Positions 34,112 to 43,575 of a stretch of DNA of 64,000 nt are shown here, piece by piece. This DNA comes from Candidatus Obscuribacterales bacterium (lineage in GTDB: Bacteria > Cyanobacteriota > Vampirovibrionia > Obscuribacterales > Obscuribacteraceae): positions 1 to 64,000 of the forward strand of contig JACKCM010000003.1 of the NCBI GenBank assembly GCA_020634035.1. Direction: 5' to 3'. Position 1 is the first letter of the stretch; each line of letters begins with the position of its first letter. Made by a program: the position numbers and the translations under genes. The notes under the pieces were generated by a model. It had not been told where the DNA came from. It worked only from the letters and a program-made list of their open reading frames with translations, and ran no database searches.

Positions 34112-35416
34112 TTAATCGAGATCCATGTCGAGCAGAGCCTTCGAAAGATAGAGGAGGTCATCTCGGTAATAACGCTCGCTCATAAACCTGTTGCCGCCGG
34201 GAGGCCACCAGGGCTCGGTCCCGAAAACGTTCTCATCGAAACCACTCAAATACTCTTTACATTGCTTTCGGATGGCATCGGCGCCCTGATTCTCCTTTTT
34301 ATCGGCAGCGATCATATACAAGCAGGGCAAGAGGTCCTCCCCGTGGTCTTCTATCGCTTTCGTCAACACAGAACGGCATCCGGAGGTATCTCCGGTTTCC
34401 AGCTTCCATCGTGCCAGTTCGATCATCAGCTTCAAGCTGCGAGGATACAACTTGTGAGCCTTTTCCAAAGACTTGATCGCTTCAGCTTTTTTGCCGAGAT
34501 AAAAAAGTGCCTCTCCGCGAGCCTGCCAAACACCACAGGCGGCACTACCATGATCAAACAACGCTCTTTGCACCAGCGATATGGGCAGCCTTCCTGCGAG
34601 CATTTTCTCTGCACGATCAAACTCTTGTTCTGCTCTTTCCCGCCTCGCCTTCTCACCTTTTACCTCCGGTAATACTTCTTCGGTTCGCAGAAGAGACTGA
34701 CTCAAATAGTAGTGTTTCTGCATTTCAAGAAAGCTCGATGTGGCAAAGCCCAGATCAAGAAGAACATAAAAGAGGAAAGCGGCTCCAAGGGTCTTTACCA
34801 GCTCTTCGCCTTTGACGATTTTGCTGTCGAGCCGTTTTTGCAAGCGCTGATTAACATCCAATTCTGGCTTCAATTTTTTGAGCAATTCAACCAGAACCTT
34901 TTGATCTGCCTGACTGGCAGCACCAAGGGGAAAACGAGCCAAAATCTGAGATTGATAGGCGCCGACCCGCTCTGTTTCAGCCTCAGACAACCGCCCTTGA
35001 ATAGAGACCGATTTAAAAAGCAGGCTGCCCCACAGGGTTAGTTCAAGGCTATCTATCAAGTCCAGACGTACTCGCTTGAGCCCGTAGACAACGGCGGCAG
35101 TGGTATCGTTTTCAGTATCACCAGAATAAACTTCCATCCAGCGTCGATAAAAAACCGGCGGCGCCCCTTTGAAGACCGGGGCGAATAAACGGACGCCACC
35201 GGGACTCTCTAGAAAAAGCAGAATAAAATGAGCGATTCCCAAAAACAGCAAAATTATCGGAAGTCCGATGACCGATATCGGAAGGCCGAACCAGGAAGGA
35301 TCTGAGAAACAGTAGATGAAAAGGACAGCGAACAAACCATAAGAGACCTTAACCAGCCCATAGCATCTATGGGAAATACTGGTTTTCAGGACTGTTACGC
35401 CACTACTATCGGTCAT
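34112..35416 (-). CDS. Membrane protein with TPR-like C-terminal domain
   Basis: The 434-residue protein has two membrane segments at about 23-41 and 45-70, a third at about 205-225, and between them a soluble region of unknown type. From about residue 260 it is helical, with TPR-like pairs (GVWQARGEALFYLGKKAEAIKSLEKAHKLYPRSLKLMIELARWKLETGD). It probably acts as an assembly or docking factor at the inner membrane. It is divergent from pilB with 133 bp between the starts, which suggests but does not prove a link to the pilus. No family name is recognised. Confidence 0.7.
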   Translation of the reverse strand: MTDSSGVTVLKTSISHRCYGLVKVSYGLFAVLFIYCFSDPSWFGLPISVIGLPIILLFLGIAHFILLFLESPGGVRLFAPVFKGAPPVFYRRWMEVYSGDTENDTTAAVVYGLKRVRLDLIDSLELTLWGSLLFKSVSIQGRLSEAETERVGAYQSQILARFPLGAASQADQKVLVELLKKLKPELDVNQRLQKRLDSKIVKGEELVKTLGAAFLFYVLLDLGFATSSFLEMQKHYYLSQSLLRTEEVLPEVKGEKARRERAEQEFDRAEKMLAGRLPISLVQRALFDHGSAACGVWQARGEALFYLGKKAEAIKSLEKAHKLYPRSLKLMIELARWKLETGDTSGCRSVLTKAIEDHGEDLLPCLYMIAADKKENQGADAIRKQCKEYLSGFDENVFGTEPWWPPGGNRFMSERYYRDDLLYLSKALLDMDLD

Positions 35417-35549
35417 CCGGAGATCAGGAGCCTCAGGTATTTCGGATTTGAAACAGGGAATATTCTCTATGGAGCATATTATATCTATTACATTAGATTA
35501 AACCGTCAGCACCGCAACACTATTCTCCAACCCTGGAAATCCTCAAGTC

Positions 35550-37709
35550 ATGGCACTGATCAAGAAAGAAATCGGAGAACTCTTAGTCGATAACGGACTT
35601 ATCACTCCGGATGAACTCAAACTGGTTCAACAGGAACGCCTGAAAACCGGAGAGCCTATTAGCCTGATTCTCTCTCGACTGGGACTTGCCAATGAAAAGC
35701 ACTTAAAAAGCGCTCTGGAGATACAGTTCGGGGTCAACTATGTCTCTCTGACGAAAGTCTCTCCGGCCTCAGAATGCCTGCAGTTGCTGCCTGAAAAAGT
35801 GATGCGTCAGCATCAGGTCGTTCCTATCGAACAGGACGACAATAAATTGACCCTGGCCATGGTCAATCCGAACAATCTTCTGGCCCTGGACGATATCAAA
35901 TATCGCCTCCGAGGCGTACAGATCCAGCCGACTGTCTGTACCGAAGACGATTTCCAGCATTTCATGGAGACTATTTACACAGACAGACAGGATGAGCTCA
36001 CCGATGAATTCGAAGAGAAACAGGTCGAGACCTTCATCGAATCGGAGGTCGATCTCAGTGAGATTGCTGTTTCTCAACAGATAGACGAAGACATTAACGA
36101 CCTCGATCTGGCCAAACAGGCCCAGGATGCCCCTATAGTCCAGCTTGCCAATCAGATTCTGGCAAAGTCCATCAAAAGGCAATGTTCGGATATTCATATA
36201 GAGCCCCAGGACAAACAGATAATCGTTCGCTATAGAGTTGACGGCGTGCTCTTCAAGGACCGCACTCTACCCAAAGCAGTGCTTGCCGCCCTGGTTTCCC
36301 GCTACAAAATCATGGCCGACCTGGACATCGCCGAAAGGCGCCTGCCCCAGGATGGCAGGATAAGAGTGCGCTTCTCCGGTCGCGACATTGACTTTCGAGT
36401 CTCTACCATACCTACTAAACACGGCGAAAAGGTGGTAATGAGACAACTGGATAAATCAACCACCAAGCTCGGTCTGGAGAATCTTATCAGCGATCCCGAA
36501 GCGCTCGACCTGATTCGAGATATGATCTCCAAGCCCTACGGCATAGTCTTTGTCACCGGACCGACCGGTTCTGGAAAAACCACATCACTCTATTCGGCCC
36601 TGGCAGAGAGAAACACCGCCGAAGTAAATATATGTACAGCCGAAGATCCTATTGAATACGAGATGAACGGCATCACCCAGGTTCAGGTCCTGCGAGAAAA
36701 AGGGCTCGACTTCGCTCGTATACTGAGACACTTTCTACGTCAGGATCCCGATATCATCCTGGTAGGAGAGACCCGGGACAGAGAAACAGCCAAGATTGCC
36801 GTAGAAGCTGCCCTCACCGGTCACCTGGTCTTCACCACTCTGCACACCAATGACGCACCAGGTGCGGTGACACGACTGGCCGAGATGGATGTCGACCCTT
36901 ATCTAATCGCCTCCGCCACCATAGGCGTAATCGCTCAGCGGCTGCTGCGCAGCATTTGCGAAGACTGCAAAGAAGAATACATACCAGAACCTTCGGCGCT
37001 TCGGTATCTCGGTCTGATCGAAAATGTCGAGGATAAACTGGCGGACTCGGTGATTCAGTACTATCGCCTGAGAACCAACAAAGACGGCATGCCTATTTTT
37101 ATGAGAGGAAAGGGCTGCGAAGTCTGCAACAATACCGGCTACAAAAATCGAATCGGTGTCTTTGAAATCATGCGCATCAATGACGACATTCGCGAACTGA
37201 TAGGCAAAGGCGCTCCGACGGCAAGAATCAGACTGGTAGCCAAGCAATCGGGCATGATCCCTCTCAAAGACTACAGCATAAGACTGGTAGGCCAGGGAAT
37301 GACCACAGCCGAAGAGGTAGTGCGAGTCACTCTTACTGATACTACTGGCGATGACAAGCTCTGTAGCAAGTGTCGCAATCCTATATCAGACGACTTCGTC
37401 AAATGTCCCTTTTGCCAGCACGATCTAAAAATTTCGTGTAAACGCTGCGGAACACTCCAGAACGAAACCTGGACCAGTTGTCCAAAATGTGGTCACAACC
37501 ACAGCCAGGACGCCAAAGAACAGGTCTGCGGCTGCTGCGGTGCCGAGATTGTAGGAGACTGGACCGAATGTCCTTATTGCCTGACCGCCAAACTCGGTGA
37601 TTGTGGTGAACAGAGCCCGAAAACAAATGGTGTCGTAGATACAGCAACTGAGGACAAGTCCCCGGAAGCCAATGAAAGTAAGTCGAAAAAACGAAAAAGG
37701 AGAAAGTAG
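35550..37709 (+). CDS. pilB: Type IV pilus extension ATPase PilB with added zinc ribbons
   Basis: PilB powers pilus polymerisation. The 719-residue protein has the N-terminal GspE/MshEN domain (about 1-150), Walker A GPTGSGKT (337-344), the Asp box ICTAEDPIEYE, Walker B DPDIILVGETRD and His-box TTLHTND. It also has the usual tetracysteine zinc site (CEDC near 470, CEVC near 528). Unusually, about 115 residues follow the standard end. They carry three further CxxC pairs-of-pairs at residues 605-677: CSKC/CPFC, CKRC/CPKC and CGCC/CPYC. The tail ends in a Lys/Arg-rich stretch. pilT starts on the next base after the stop. Confidence 0.95.
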   Translation: MALIKKEIGELLVDNGLITPDELKLVQQERLKTGEPISLILSRLGLANEKHLKSALEIQFGVNYVSLTKVSPASECLQLLPEKVMRQHQVVPIEQDDNKLTLAMVNPNNLLALDDIKYRLRGVQIQPTVCTEDDFQHFMETIYTDRQDELTDEFEEKQVETFIESEVDLSEIAVSQQIDEDINDLDLAKQAQDAPIVQLANQILAKSIKRQCSDIHIEPQDKQIIVRYRVDGVLFKDRTLPKAVLAALVSRYKIMADLDIAERRLPQDGRIRVRFSGRDIDFRVSTIPTKHGEKVVMRQLDKSTTKLGLENLISDPEALDLIRDMISKPYGIVFVTGPTGSGKTTSLYSALAERNTAEVNICTAEDPIEYEMNGITQVQVLREKGLDFARILRHFLRQDPDIILVGETRDRETAKIAVEAALTGHLVFTTLHTNDAPGAVTRLAEMDVDPYLIASATIGVIAQRLLRSICEDCKEEYIPEPSALRYLGLIENVEDKLADSVIQYYRLRTNKDGMPIFMRGKGCEVCNNTGYKNRIGVFEIMRINDDIRELIGKGAPTARIRLVAKQSGMIPLKDYSIRLVGQGMTTAEEVVRVTLTDTTGDDKLCSKCRNPISDDFVKCPFCQHDLKISCKRCGTLQNETWTSCPKCGHNHSQDAKEQVCGCCGAEIVGDWTECPYCLTAKLGDCGEQSPKTNGVVDTATEDKSPEANESKSKKRKRRK

Positions 37710-38879
37710 ATGGAGTTAGAGTTGCAGGAGATCATGCAGCTTGTGCTCGACAGAGCCGCTTCCGATCTTCATCTCAAACCGGGTCAGCCACCTATCATAA
37801 GAGTGGCCGGTCGACTGGAACGCACCAATCTGCCTGTGCTCTCCGACGAAGACGTGGAAGCGCTAATTCTCTCTATCATCAACGAGCAACAAGAAGAGAT
37901 TCTTGTAAACGACTTCGAAATCGACTTCAGCTTCGGTGTAGAAGGACTTGGTCGCTTCAGGGCCAATGTCTATAAAGACAGAGGAGCCTTCTCGGCTGCC
38001 TTCAGGGTAGTGAGCTCCCACGCCCCGACCACCGCCGAGCTCGGTCTGCCGATGATCTGCGATGAACTGACCGAAAGACCCAGGGGTTTGATTCTGATCA
38101 CGGGCCCGACCGGCTCTGGCAAATCGACTACCCTGGCATCGATGATCGATAGAATCAACAGCACCCGCGCCGTACATATCCTGACCATCGAAGACCCGAT
38201 TGAATTCGTTCACGAGAGCAAACAGGCCGTGGTCAGCCAGCGAGAACTGGGCAGTGATACCAAAAGCTTCGCCAACGCACTGCGCTCCGCCCTCAGAGAA
38301 GACCCCGACGTAATTCTGGTGGGAGAGATGAGAGATCTCGACACCATCCACCTGGCTCTCACCGCCGCCGAAACCGGACATCTGGTGCTGAGCACCGTCC
38401 ATACCAGCTCAGCCCCCCAGAGCATCGACAGAATTATCGATGCCTTTCCTCCGGATCAACAACAACAAATTCGCATAATGCTCTCGGGCAGCCTGGTGGC
38501 AGTAGTCGCCCAGACTTTATTGCCGCGTATCGAAGAGCAAGCCGGAGGCAGTCCGGTCACCAAAGGGCGAATCATCGCCGCCGAAGTGCTCTTGAACACA
38601 CCGGCGGTGGCTAACTTAATTAGAGAAGCAAAAACAGAACAGCTCTATACTACTATGCAGATGGGCACCCGCACAGGGATGCAGACCCTCGAACAGTCCC
38701 TGGCCAATCTTGTCAAAGCCCGGGTAATCTCCCTCGAAGAAGCGCTCTCCAAAAGCTCTCGTCCCGATGATCTCCATCAGCTTCTCGGCACGAAAAGCGC
38801 GCGGTCCGGTCAGAACCAGGATGATTCGGATCAAGAGAAGAAAAACGTTGAGAGACGAAGCATGTTCGGAAGATTCTAA
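37710..38879 (+). CDS. pilT: Type IV pilus retraction ATPase PilT
   Basis: PilT depolymerises the pilus. The 389-residue protein has the typical start QLVLDRAASDLHLKPGQPPIIRVAGRL, Walker A GPTGSGKS (132-139), the Asp box ILTIEDPIEF, Walker B EDPDVILVGEMRD, STVHTSSA and the AIRNLIRE-like C-terminal signature (AVANLIREAKTEQLYTTMQMG). The ATG follows the pilB stop directly with no gap, so the two ATPases are co-translated. A Ser/Lys-rich tail follows the core. Confidence 0.96.
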   Translation: MELELQEIMQLVLDRAASDLHLKPGQPPIIRVAGRLERTNLPVLSDEDVEALILSIINEQQEEILVNDFEIDFSFGVEGLGRFRANVYKDRGAFSAAFRVVSSHAPTTAELGLPMICDELTERPRGLILITGPTGSGKSTTLASMIDRINSTRAVHILTIEDPIEFVHESKQAVVSQRELGSDTKSFANALRSALREDPDVILVGEMRDLDTIHLALTAAETGHLVLSTVHTSSAPQSIDRIIDAFPPDQQQQIRIMLSGSLVAVVAQTLLPRIEEQAGGSPVTKGRIIAAEVLLNTPAVANLIREAKTEQLYTTMQMGTRTGMQTLEQSLANLVKARVISLEEALSKSSRPDDLHQLLGTKSARSGQNQDDSDQEKKNVERRSMFGRF

Positions 38880-38882
38880 TAA

Positions 38883-40112
38883 ATGGAATTCATTTATAAA
38901 GTACGGGACGGTCAGGGTAGAGTCACAGAATCAGTGGCCCAGGCCGAATCTGCCACGGTGCTCAGAACAAGATTGACCGCCCGGGGTATGGACGTACTTG
39001 AAATTCGCTCCAAAACCGGACTCGCTTTCGGCAGTCTCGATGAATTCTGGGAATCTGTTCTCGAGTCGACCTCCACGGTCAATCTCAAAGACATGGTGAT
39101 TTTCTCCCGACAATTTGCCGCGATGATAAGCTCCGGCGTGGCCATGCTTCGAACCCTCTATATCATTGTCGAGCAATGCCCCAACCGAAAGTTGAGAAGA
39201 TCTCTCGACGAGGTGCGAGTCTCGGTCGAATCCGGACTGAGTCTTTCTGACGCCCTGGAGAAGAAACCGGATGTTTTCGACGGACTCTATGTATCCATGG
39301 TCAGAGCCGGAGAGGCAGGTGGTATCCTCGCCGAGGTCTTACAACGCCTTGCCGATTATCTGGAGTATAAAGAGAAGCTCAATCAAAAGGTCAAATCAGC
39401 CCTGGTCTATCCCACCGTCGTCCTTCTGGTTGCAGTTGCCGTATTCTGGGCGATGCTCACCTTCGTGCTTCCTGTTTTCGAGGGACTCTTCCGAAATATC
39501 GGAGGAGAGTTACCGGCCTACACCCAGTTTCTGATCAATCTGTCGGTCTATGTGCGCTCAATCTGGATGGCACTGTTTGTAGTGGCATGTCTTGCAGGAG
39601 TCATATTTTTGCGACGCTATAACCGGACAGAAATAGGTCGCCTCCACATCGATACGGTAAAGTTGAGCATTCCGATGCTCGGTGATCTGATTAAAAAGGT
39701 CGCCATAGCGCGATTCAGCCGTACTTTCGGAACCCTTATCCGAGCCGGTGTACCGATGCTGAACGCTCTTGAAGTGGTCAAAGACACCGCCGGCAACGCC
39801 GTGGTGGCGGCGGCGGTGGACAAAATCTATCTAGAGGTCCGCCAGGGCGGCTCCATATCTCAGCCCATGTCGAAAAATTCTATTTTCCCGCCGATGGTCA
39901 CCCAGATGGTGGCTGTGGGTGAAGAGACCGGTAAGCTGGACGATATGCTCTCGAAAGTGGCGGACTTCTATGATATGGAAGTGGAGAACGCCGTAGACCA
40001 GCTCACTTCAGCCCTGGAGCCGATTATGGTAGTCACCATCGGCGGCGTAGTGGGCTCGGTGGTGGTGGGGATGTACCTGCCTATTTTCACCGTTATCAAT
40101 CAGCTCCAGTAG
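38883..40112 (+). CDS. pilC: Type IV pilus inner-membrane platform protein PilC
   Basis: PilC (GspF family) is the inner-membrane platform on which PilB and PilT act. The 409-residue protein has two T2SSF domains, each with the family pattern (FSRQFAAMISSGVAMLRTLYIIVEQ and FSRTFGTLIRAGVPMLNALEVV). Transmembrane segments lie near 178-200, 228-248 and 383-403, ending ALEPIMVVTIGGVVGSVVVGMYLPIF. It starts three bases after pilT and completes the pilB-pilT-pilC operon. Confidence 0.96.
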   Translation: MEFIYKVRDGQGRVTESVAQAESATVLRTRLTARGMDVLEIRSKTGLAFGSLDEFWESVLESTSTVNLKDMVIFSRQFAAMISSGVAMLRTLYIIVEQCPNRKLRRSLDEVRVSVESGLSLSDALEKKPDVFDGLYVSMVRAGEAGGILAEVLQRLADYLEYKEKLNQKVKSALVYPTVVLLVAVAVFWAMLTFVLPVFEGLFRNIGGELPAYTQFLINLSVYVRSIWMALFVVACLAGVIFLRRYNRTEIGRLHIDTVKLSIPMLGDLIKKVAIARFSRTFGTLIRAGVPMLNALEVVKDTAGNAVVAAAVDKIYLEVRQGGSISQPMSKNSIFPPMVTQMVAVGEETGKLDDMLSKVADFYDMEVENAVDQLTSALEPIMVVTIGGVVGSVVVGMYLPIFTVINQLQ

Positions 40113-40161
40113 GATCTCCTGACATTTAATCAAAAGCCCCGGGTTTTAACGGTTTACCGCA

Positions 40162-40231
40162 TTGACATCTCTCGAAGCCGAGATTAAACTCGTATAATCA
40201 CTCGCACTTACTAGAAAAATCTAGTTTTTTT
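40162..40231 (+). promoter_or_regulatory. Promoter elements and hairpins before the gene at 40254
   Basis: TTGACA (40162-40167) and TATAAT (40193-40198) are both consensus but 25 bp apart, too far for one standard promoter. Between them lies a palindrome TCTCG-AAGC-CGAGA (40170-40183). After the -10 box, ACTAGA-AAAA-TCTAGT (40210-40225) is followed directly by six T residues, a small terminator-like hairpin. This may be the pilC operon terminator, or a 5' stem of the downstream transcript. Confidence 0.4.
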
Positions 40232-40253
40232 CGTCATCGGGAGGGCAGGACTG

Positions 40254-40991
40254 ATGGGCGGCTCAAATTCGCGCGGCGACGCTGCGGTTTCACACGGTAA
40301 AGATCAACCTACTCAAGTATCGGATTCCTCTAATAATGAATCCGGACTGGGCAAGTGGGCTAAAGACTTCTGGGGCAAAGCCCAGAATGTAGGCGGTCAG
40401 GCTCTGGACAAAGCCAAAGAGGTCGGCGGCGATGTCGTCGATTCGGTCAAAAAGATAGACACCGAAAAACTGGTCGAAAACGGCAAACAGGTCGGTGACA
40501 AAGTGGTCAAAGGGGTCCAGGGCAGAACCGGCAACGCCGAAGCAGACCGTGCCATCAGAGAAGCAGGCAACTGGATTCCCGGTGCAGGAACGCTTCAGGA
40601 AGGCGCAAGACTGCTGGACAAATCCGGAGTTCTCACCGATGGAGAGAACCGGATCAATCAACAAGACATTCAGAATGCTGCTCGCAGAGCCGGACCGGAA
40701 TTGTTCGGGGTGCCCAAAGGGGTTCAAGATCTCCAGAAAATCGACCAGGTGCTCAGACGTGCCGACCCGGAAGGCGGCGGTCTATCCGAGCGCACTCAGA
40801 AAGCCTTGAAAGGTGTCACCGAGCAAGGCAAGAGCGAAGAGGTCGTCACCCAGGGTAAAGCAGACGCCTCCACAGGTTTGCCTGAAATGAGCGTGGTCAA
40901 AGAAAAAGCAGGCAACGCAGCTAGTGCTGTGGGCGGCTGGTTCAAACGAACCTTCACCAAAGACAGCGGTGACAAAGAAGCAAAAAAATAG
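40254..40991 (+). CDS. Hydrophilic repeat-like protein of unknown function
   Basis: The 245-residue protein has no signal peptide or membrane segment; GGGAGG lies about 8 nt before the ATG. The N-terminal half contains amphipathic repeats (WAKDFWGKAQNVGGQALDKAKEVGGDVVDSVKKIDTEKLVENGKQVGDKVVKGVQG), similar in style to LEA-like or apolipoprotein-like helices. The centre has DGENRINQQDIQNAARRAGP, reminiscent of an EF-hand-like loop. The C-terminus repeats the short amphipathic pattern. It may be a stress-related or structural protein; I do not recognise the family. Confidence 0.75.
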   Translation: MGGSNSRGDAAVSHGKDQPTQVSDSSNNESGLGKWAKDFWGKAQNVGGQALDKAKEVGGDVVDSVKKIDTEKLVENGKQVGDKVVKGVQGRTGNAEADRAIREAGNWIPGAGTLQEGARLLDKSGVLTDGENRINQQDIQNAARRAGPELFGVPKGVQDLQKIDQVLRRADPEGGGLSERTQKALKGVTEQGKSEEVVTQGKADASTGLPEMSVVKEKAGNAASAVGGWFKRTFTKDSGDKEAKK

Positions 40992-41007
40992 ATAACAAGT
41001 CTATGTT

Positions 41008-42105
41008 CTAATCATAAATATGGCGGAGCGCCGCTCTAGCCGCAAGCGATTCGACCACGTCGGTAGAATCGCTGACCAGGTCGATATTGCCATAGAGTCT
41101 GCCGTGACAGAGTCTTGTCACCGCCGGGTCTTCAATTTTGTCTTTAATCGCCTTCGAGAACTCACCAAGGCTTATCACTTTGTACGGCCGGCCATGAAAA
41201 GATCTTGACGCTTCCGGCAAGGCTTCGGTGATACCAAGACGATTGTGCATCTCGGCGACGATACCGTAGGCTTTCACCAGACAGCGTTCTCTGTCCTGCC
41301 AGCTCTGACTGGCAAGAGCCGACTCGAGATGAGGCTTGAGCAGCATCGCTCCCTTTAATTGATTAAAAGCGGTGCCGAACCATTTGGCATAAGGGTAGTA
41401 TTCTCTCTCCATCAAAAATACAAGACGCATCAGATCTTTGACGATGGAGGCCGCTATCAAAGAAGAGCCGATTTCATCACCGACATGACCAGCTCTGCCC
41501 ATCAGATGCTCGGTCTGCTCTATGCGGCACCAGGTCGATGCGAGCAGATAAAGCCAGATATCCCTGGGATAGTAAGCGATCTCGGCAAGTCGCTCACCAA
41601 GCCCCAGATCATCTCTAAACAGCCGACCGGCTTTCAGGCTTCTCAAATGCTGCTGCGGCAGGCTCAACCACTGGCTTTCGGTAAAAGGCTCTTTCAGAGA
41701 GAATCCCAGATACTTCTTTAAGAAGCCATCAAAACTGAAGATCTCTACCCTGTGGTTGATCAATCCTTTGTTTTCATAGTCGAGCATCTGAACCACAGCA
41801 TTGCCCGAGTCACCCCCGGGAGCAGTAAAACTGGTCGGATAGCCTTTATAACTGCGGGGCAGCTTGTGCGATAAAACGGTCTTGAGCGTTCCTCCAAGCT
41901 GTTCGACTTCGCCGGGCTCCAAGAAAAGCATCACCCGGGGACCCCAGTGATGATCAGAACTGATCTCGTTGTCGAAACCGAGCACCTCTGAACCGGGACC
42001 TATCAAACCGGCAGAATAACGAAGCTGGCCGCCGACCTCATCTAAAACAGGCTCCACCGCATCTTTGAAGAAAGACTCCGAGAGCTTCATTCCTTTTATA
42101 AACAT
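41008..42105 (-). CDS. DUF4037 protein, nucleotidyltransferase-like
   Basis: The start at 42105 is chosen because AGAGG lies 5 nt upstream; the frame is open 14 codons further. The 365-residue protein contains GLIGPGSEVLGFDNEISSDHHWGPRVMLFL, the signature of DUF4037 proteins, whose fold resembles nucleotidyltransferases (GS followed by acidic residues). The helical remainder (WCRIEQTEHLMGRAGHVGDEIGSSLIAASIVKDLMRL) fits that family. Members are sometimes near sugar or antibiotic-type modification genes, but their reaction is not known. It is divergent from the epimerase gene with 243 bp between, in which I see no strong promoter. Confidence 0.85.
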   Translation of the reverse strand: MFIKGMKLSESFFKDAVEPVLDEVGGQLRYSAGLIGPGSEVLGFDNEISSDHHWGPRVMLFLEPGEVEQLGGTLKTVLSHKLPRSYKGYPTSFTAPGGDSGNAVVQMLDYENKGLINHRVEIFSFDGFLKKYLGFSLKEPFTESQWLSLPQQHLRSLKAGRLFRDDLGLGERLAEIAYYPRDIWLYLLASTWCRIEQTEHLMGRAGHVGDEIGSSLIAASIVKDLMRLVFLMEREYYPYAKWFGTAFNQLKGAMLLKPHLESALASQSWQDRERCLVKAYGIVAEMHNRLGITEALPEASRSFHGRPYKVISLGEFSKAIKDKIEDPAVTRLCHGRLYGNIDLVSDSTDVVESLAARAALRHIYD

Positions 42106-42348
42106 AGTCCTCTTCTCTCTCCAATTAATATAAATAAGCGGCATCAAAAGCGGTGAATGCCATTCTACCGACTTCAGCCAGATTGCAGGTGATGCATTAA
42201 GAGGGTTAATTTGTAAAGTGCAAAGTTAATGGAATATCCTGTCGCAATGAGGCTTTCCGGTTTGCATTCGAGCAATCTTGGGAGTAAACTTGATGCAGCA
42301 AAAACTCAATTCATGCCTCTGTTCAAGAGATTTTAAAGGGAGACTCGG

Positions 42349-43392
42349 ATGCGCGTTCTCGTAATCGGTGGAACCGGCTTTATCGGTTCATATGTAGTCA
42401 GTAAACTGAACCAGACAGTAGATGAAGTCTACGTTCTGCACCGGGGCAGAACCGACAGAGAATTTCCTGCCGGAGTCAAATCAGTTATCTGCGACCGCTC
42501 CAAGCAGAAAGAACTCAGCCGCACCATGACCGAAGTGGCGCCTGATGTGGTCATCGACATGATTCCCCGTACCGCCCAGGAGACCTGGAGTGTTCTGCAG
42601 AGTGTTCCGCAGAATCTGAAGCGACTGGTTATCATCAGCAGTATCGATGTATACAGAGCTTACAATCGCCTGCGCAAAATCGAGCTCGGAGAACCGGATG
42701 CCACGCCCATCAAAGAAGATGGTCCTTTGCGCGAAATTCTCTTCCCTTACCGGGGCAATGCCGTAGACGCGCTCCATACCTCGTACATGTACGAGAAACT
42801 TCTGGTAGAAGGCTTGACCAGAAGCGAAATGAAGATCCCTTCCACCATCCTGAGACTGCCGGTGGTCTTTGGTCCCAATGATCCCCAGAGTCGCACTTTT
42901 GTCTATGTCTCTAGAATGAACGATAAAAGACCCACCCTACTACTGGGCAAAAAACAGTCTAATTGGAAAGTGACACGGGGCTATGTAGAAGACGTGGCCG
43001 ATGTTATTGCCGCCTGTGCCCTTAAAGATGATGGCGAGAGCCATGTCTTCAATGTCGGCGAAAGAGAGCCTATCAATGAACGTCAATGGGTAGAAGAGCT
43101 TGCCCGTACCATGAACTGGGACGGAGAGATTCTAGAGATAGATGATTCACAACTTCCATCCCACCTGATTGAGGATTTCGACTGGAATCAAGACCTCACC
43201 ATCGATTGCTCCTCGGTCAAAGAATATCTGGGCTCGGTGAAAGTTACCGAGATGGAAGAAGCCCTTGCCAAGACGGTACGCTGGCAGATAGATAATTCTC
43301 CTCTGGAGAAAAAAAATGATCCTGCCGAGTACGGCGCCGAAGACAAGCTCATTAACAGTGTAAGAAGACTGGCAAACCCAAGTAGAGCTTGA
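42349..43392 (+). CDS. NAD-dependent epimerase/dehydratase (extended SDR)
   Basis: The 347-residue protein opens with the Rossmann motif VIGGTGFIGSYVV. It has the extended-SDR middle region (IISSIDVYRAYN, then YEKLLVEGL), in which SYMYEK supplies the YxxxK-like pair, and a substrate domain with GYVEDVADVI and FNVGE. Relatives include UDP-sugar epimerases and chloroplast RNA-binding-type SDRs; the substrate cannot be read from sequence. A GGGAG ribosome site lies about 8 nt upstream. The sigma-factor gene follows after about 180 bp. Confidence 0.9.
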   Translation: MRVLVIGGTGFIGSYVVSKLNQTVDEVYVLHRGRTDREFPAGVKSVICDRSKQKELSRTMTEVAPDVVIDMIPRTAQETWSVLQSVPQNLKRLVIISSIDVYRAYNRLRKIELGEPDATPIKEDGPLREILFPYRGNAVDALHTSYMYEKLLVEGLTRSEMKIPSTILRLPVVFGPNDPQSRTFVYVSRMNDKRPTLLLGKKQSNWKVTRGYVEDVADVIAACALKDDGESHVFNVGEREPINERQWVEELARTMNWDGEILEIDDSQLPSHLIEDFDWNQDLTIDCSSVKEYLGSVKVTEMEEALAKTVRWQIDNSPLEKKNDPAEYGAEDKLINSVRRLANPSRA

Positions 43393-43575
43393 GTTTTCAC
43401 CAATTATTCGACTCCTGACAACGCGACTGGATATCGGCTAGAGATCGGCTGCTTATGCCTTTGAGGTCTCTTTGCAGGGGAAGTAGAAACATTTTGGCCC
43501 TAGCATTTAAATAATTTGTTTGATAAATTGCCTAAAGGCCATACAATAGAGATTATCGGGTTAGACATACACAAA

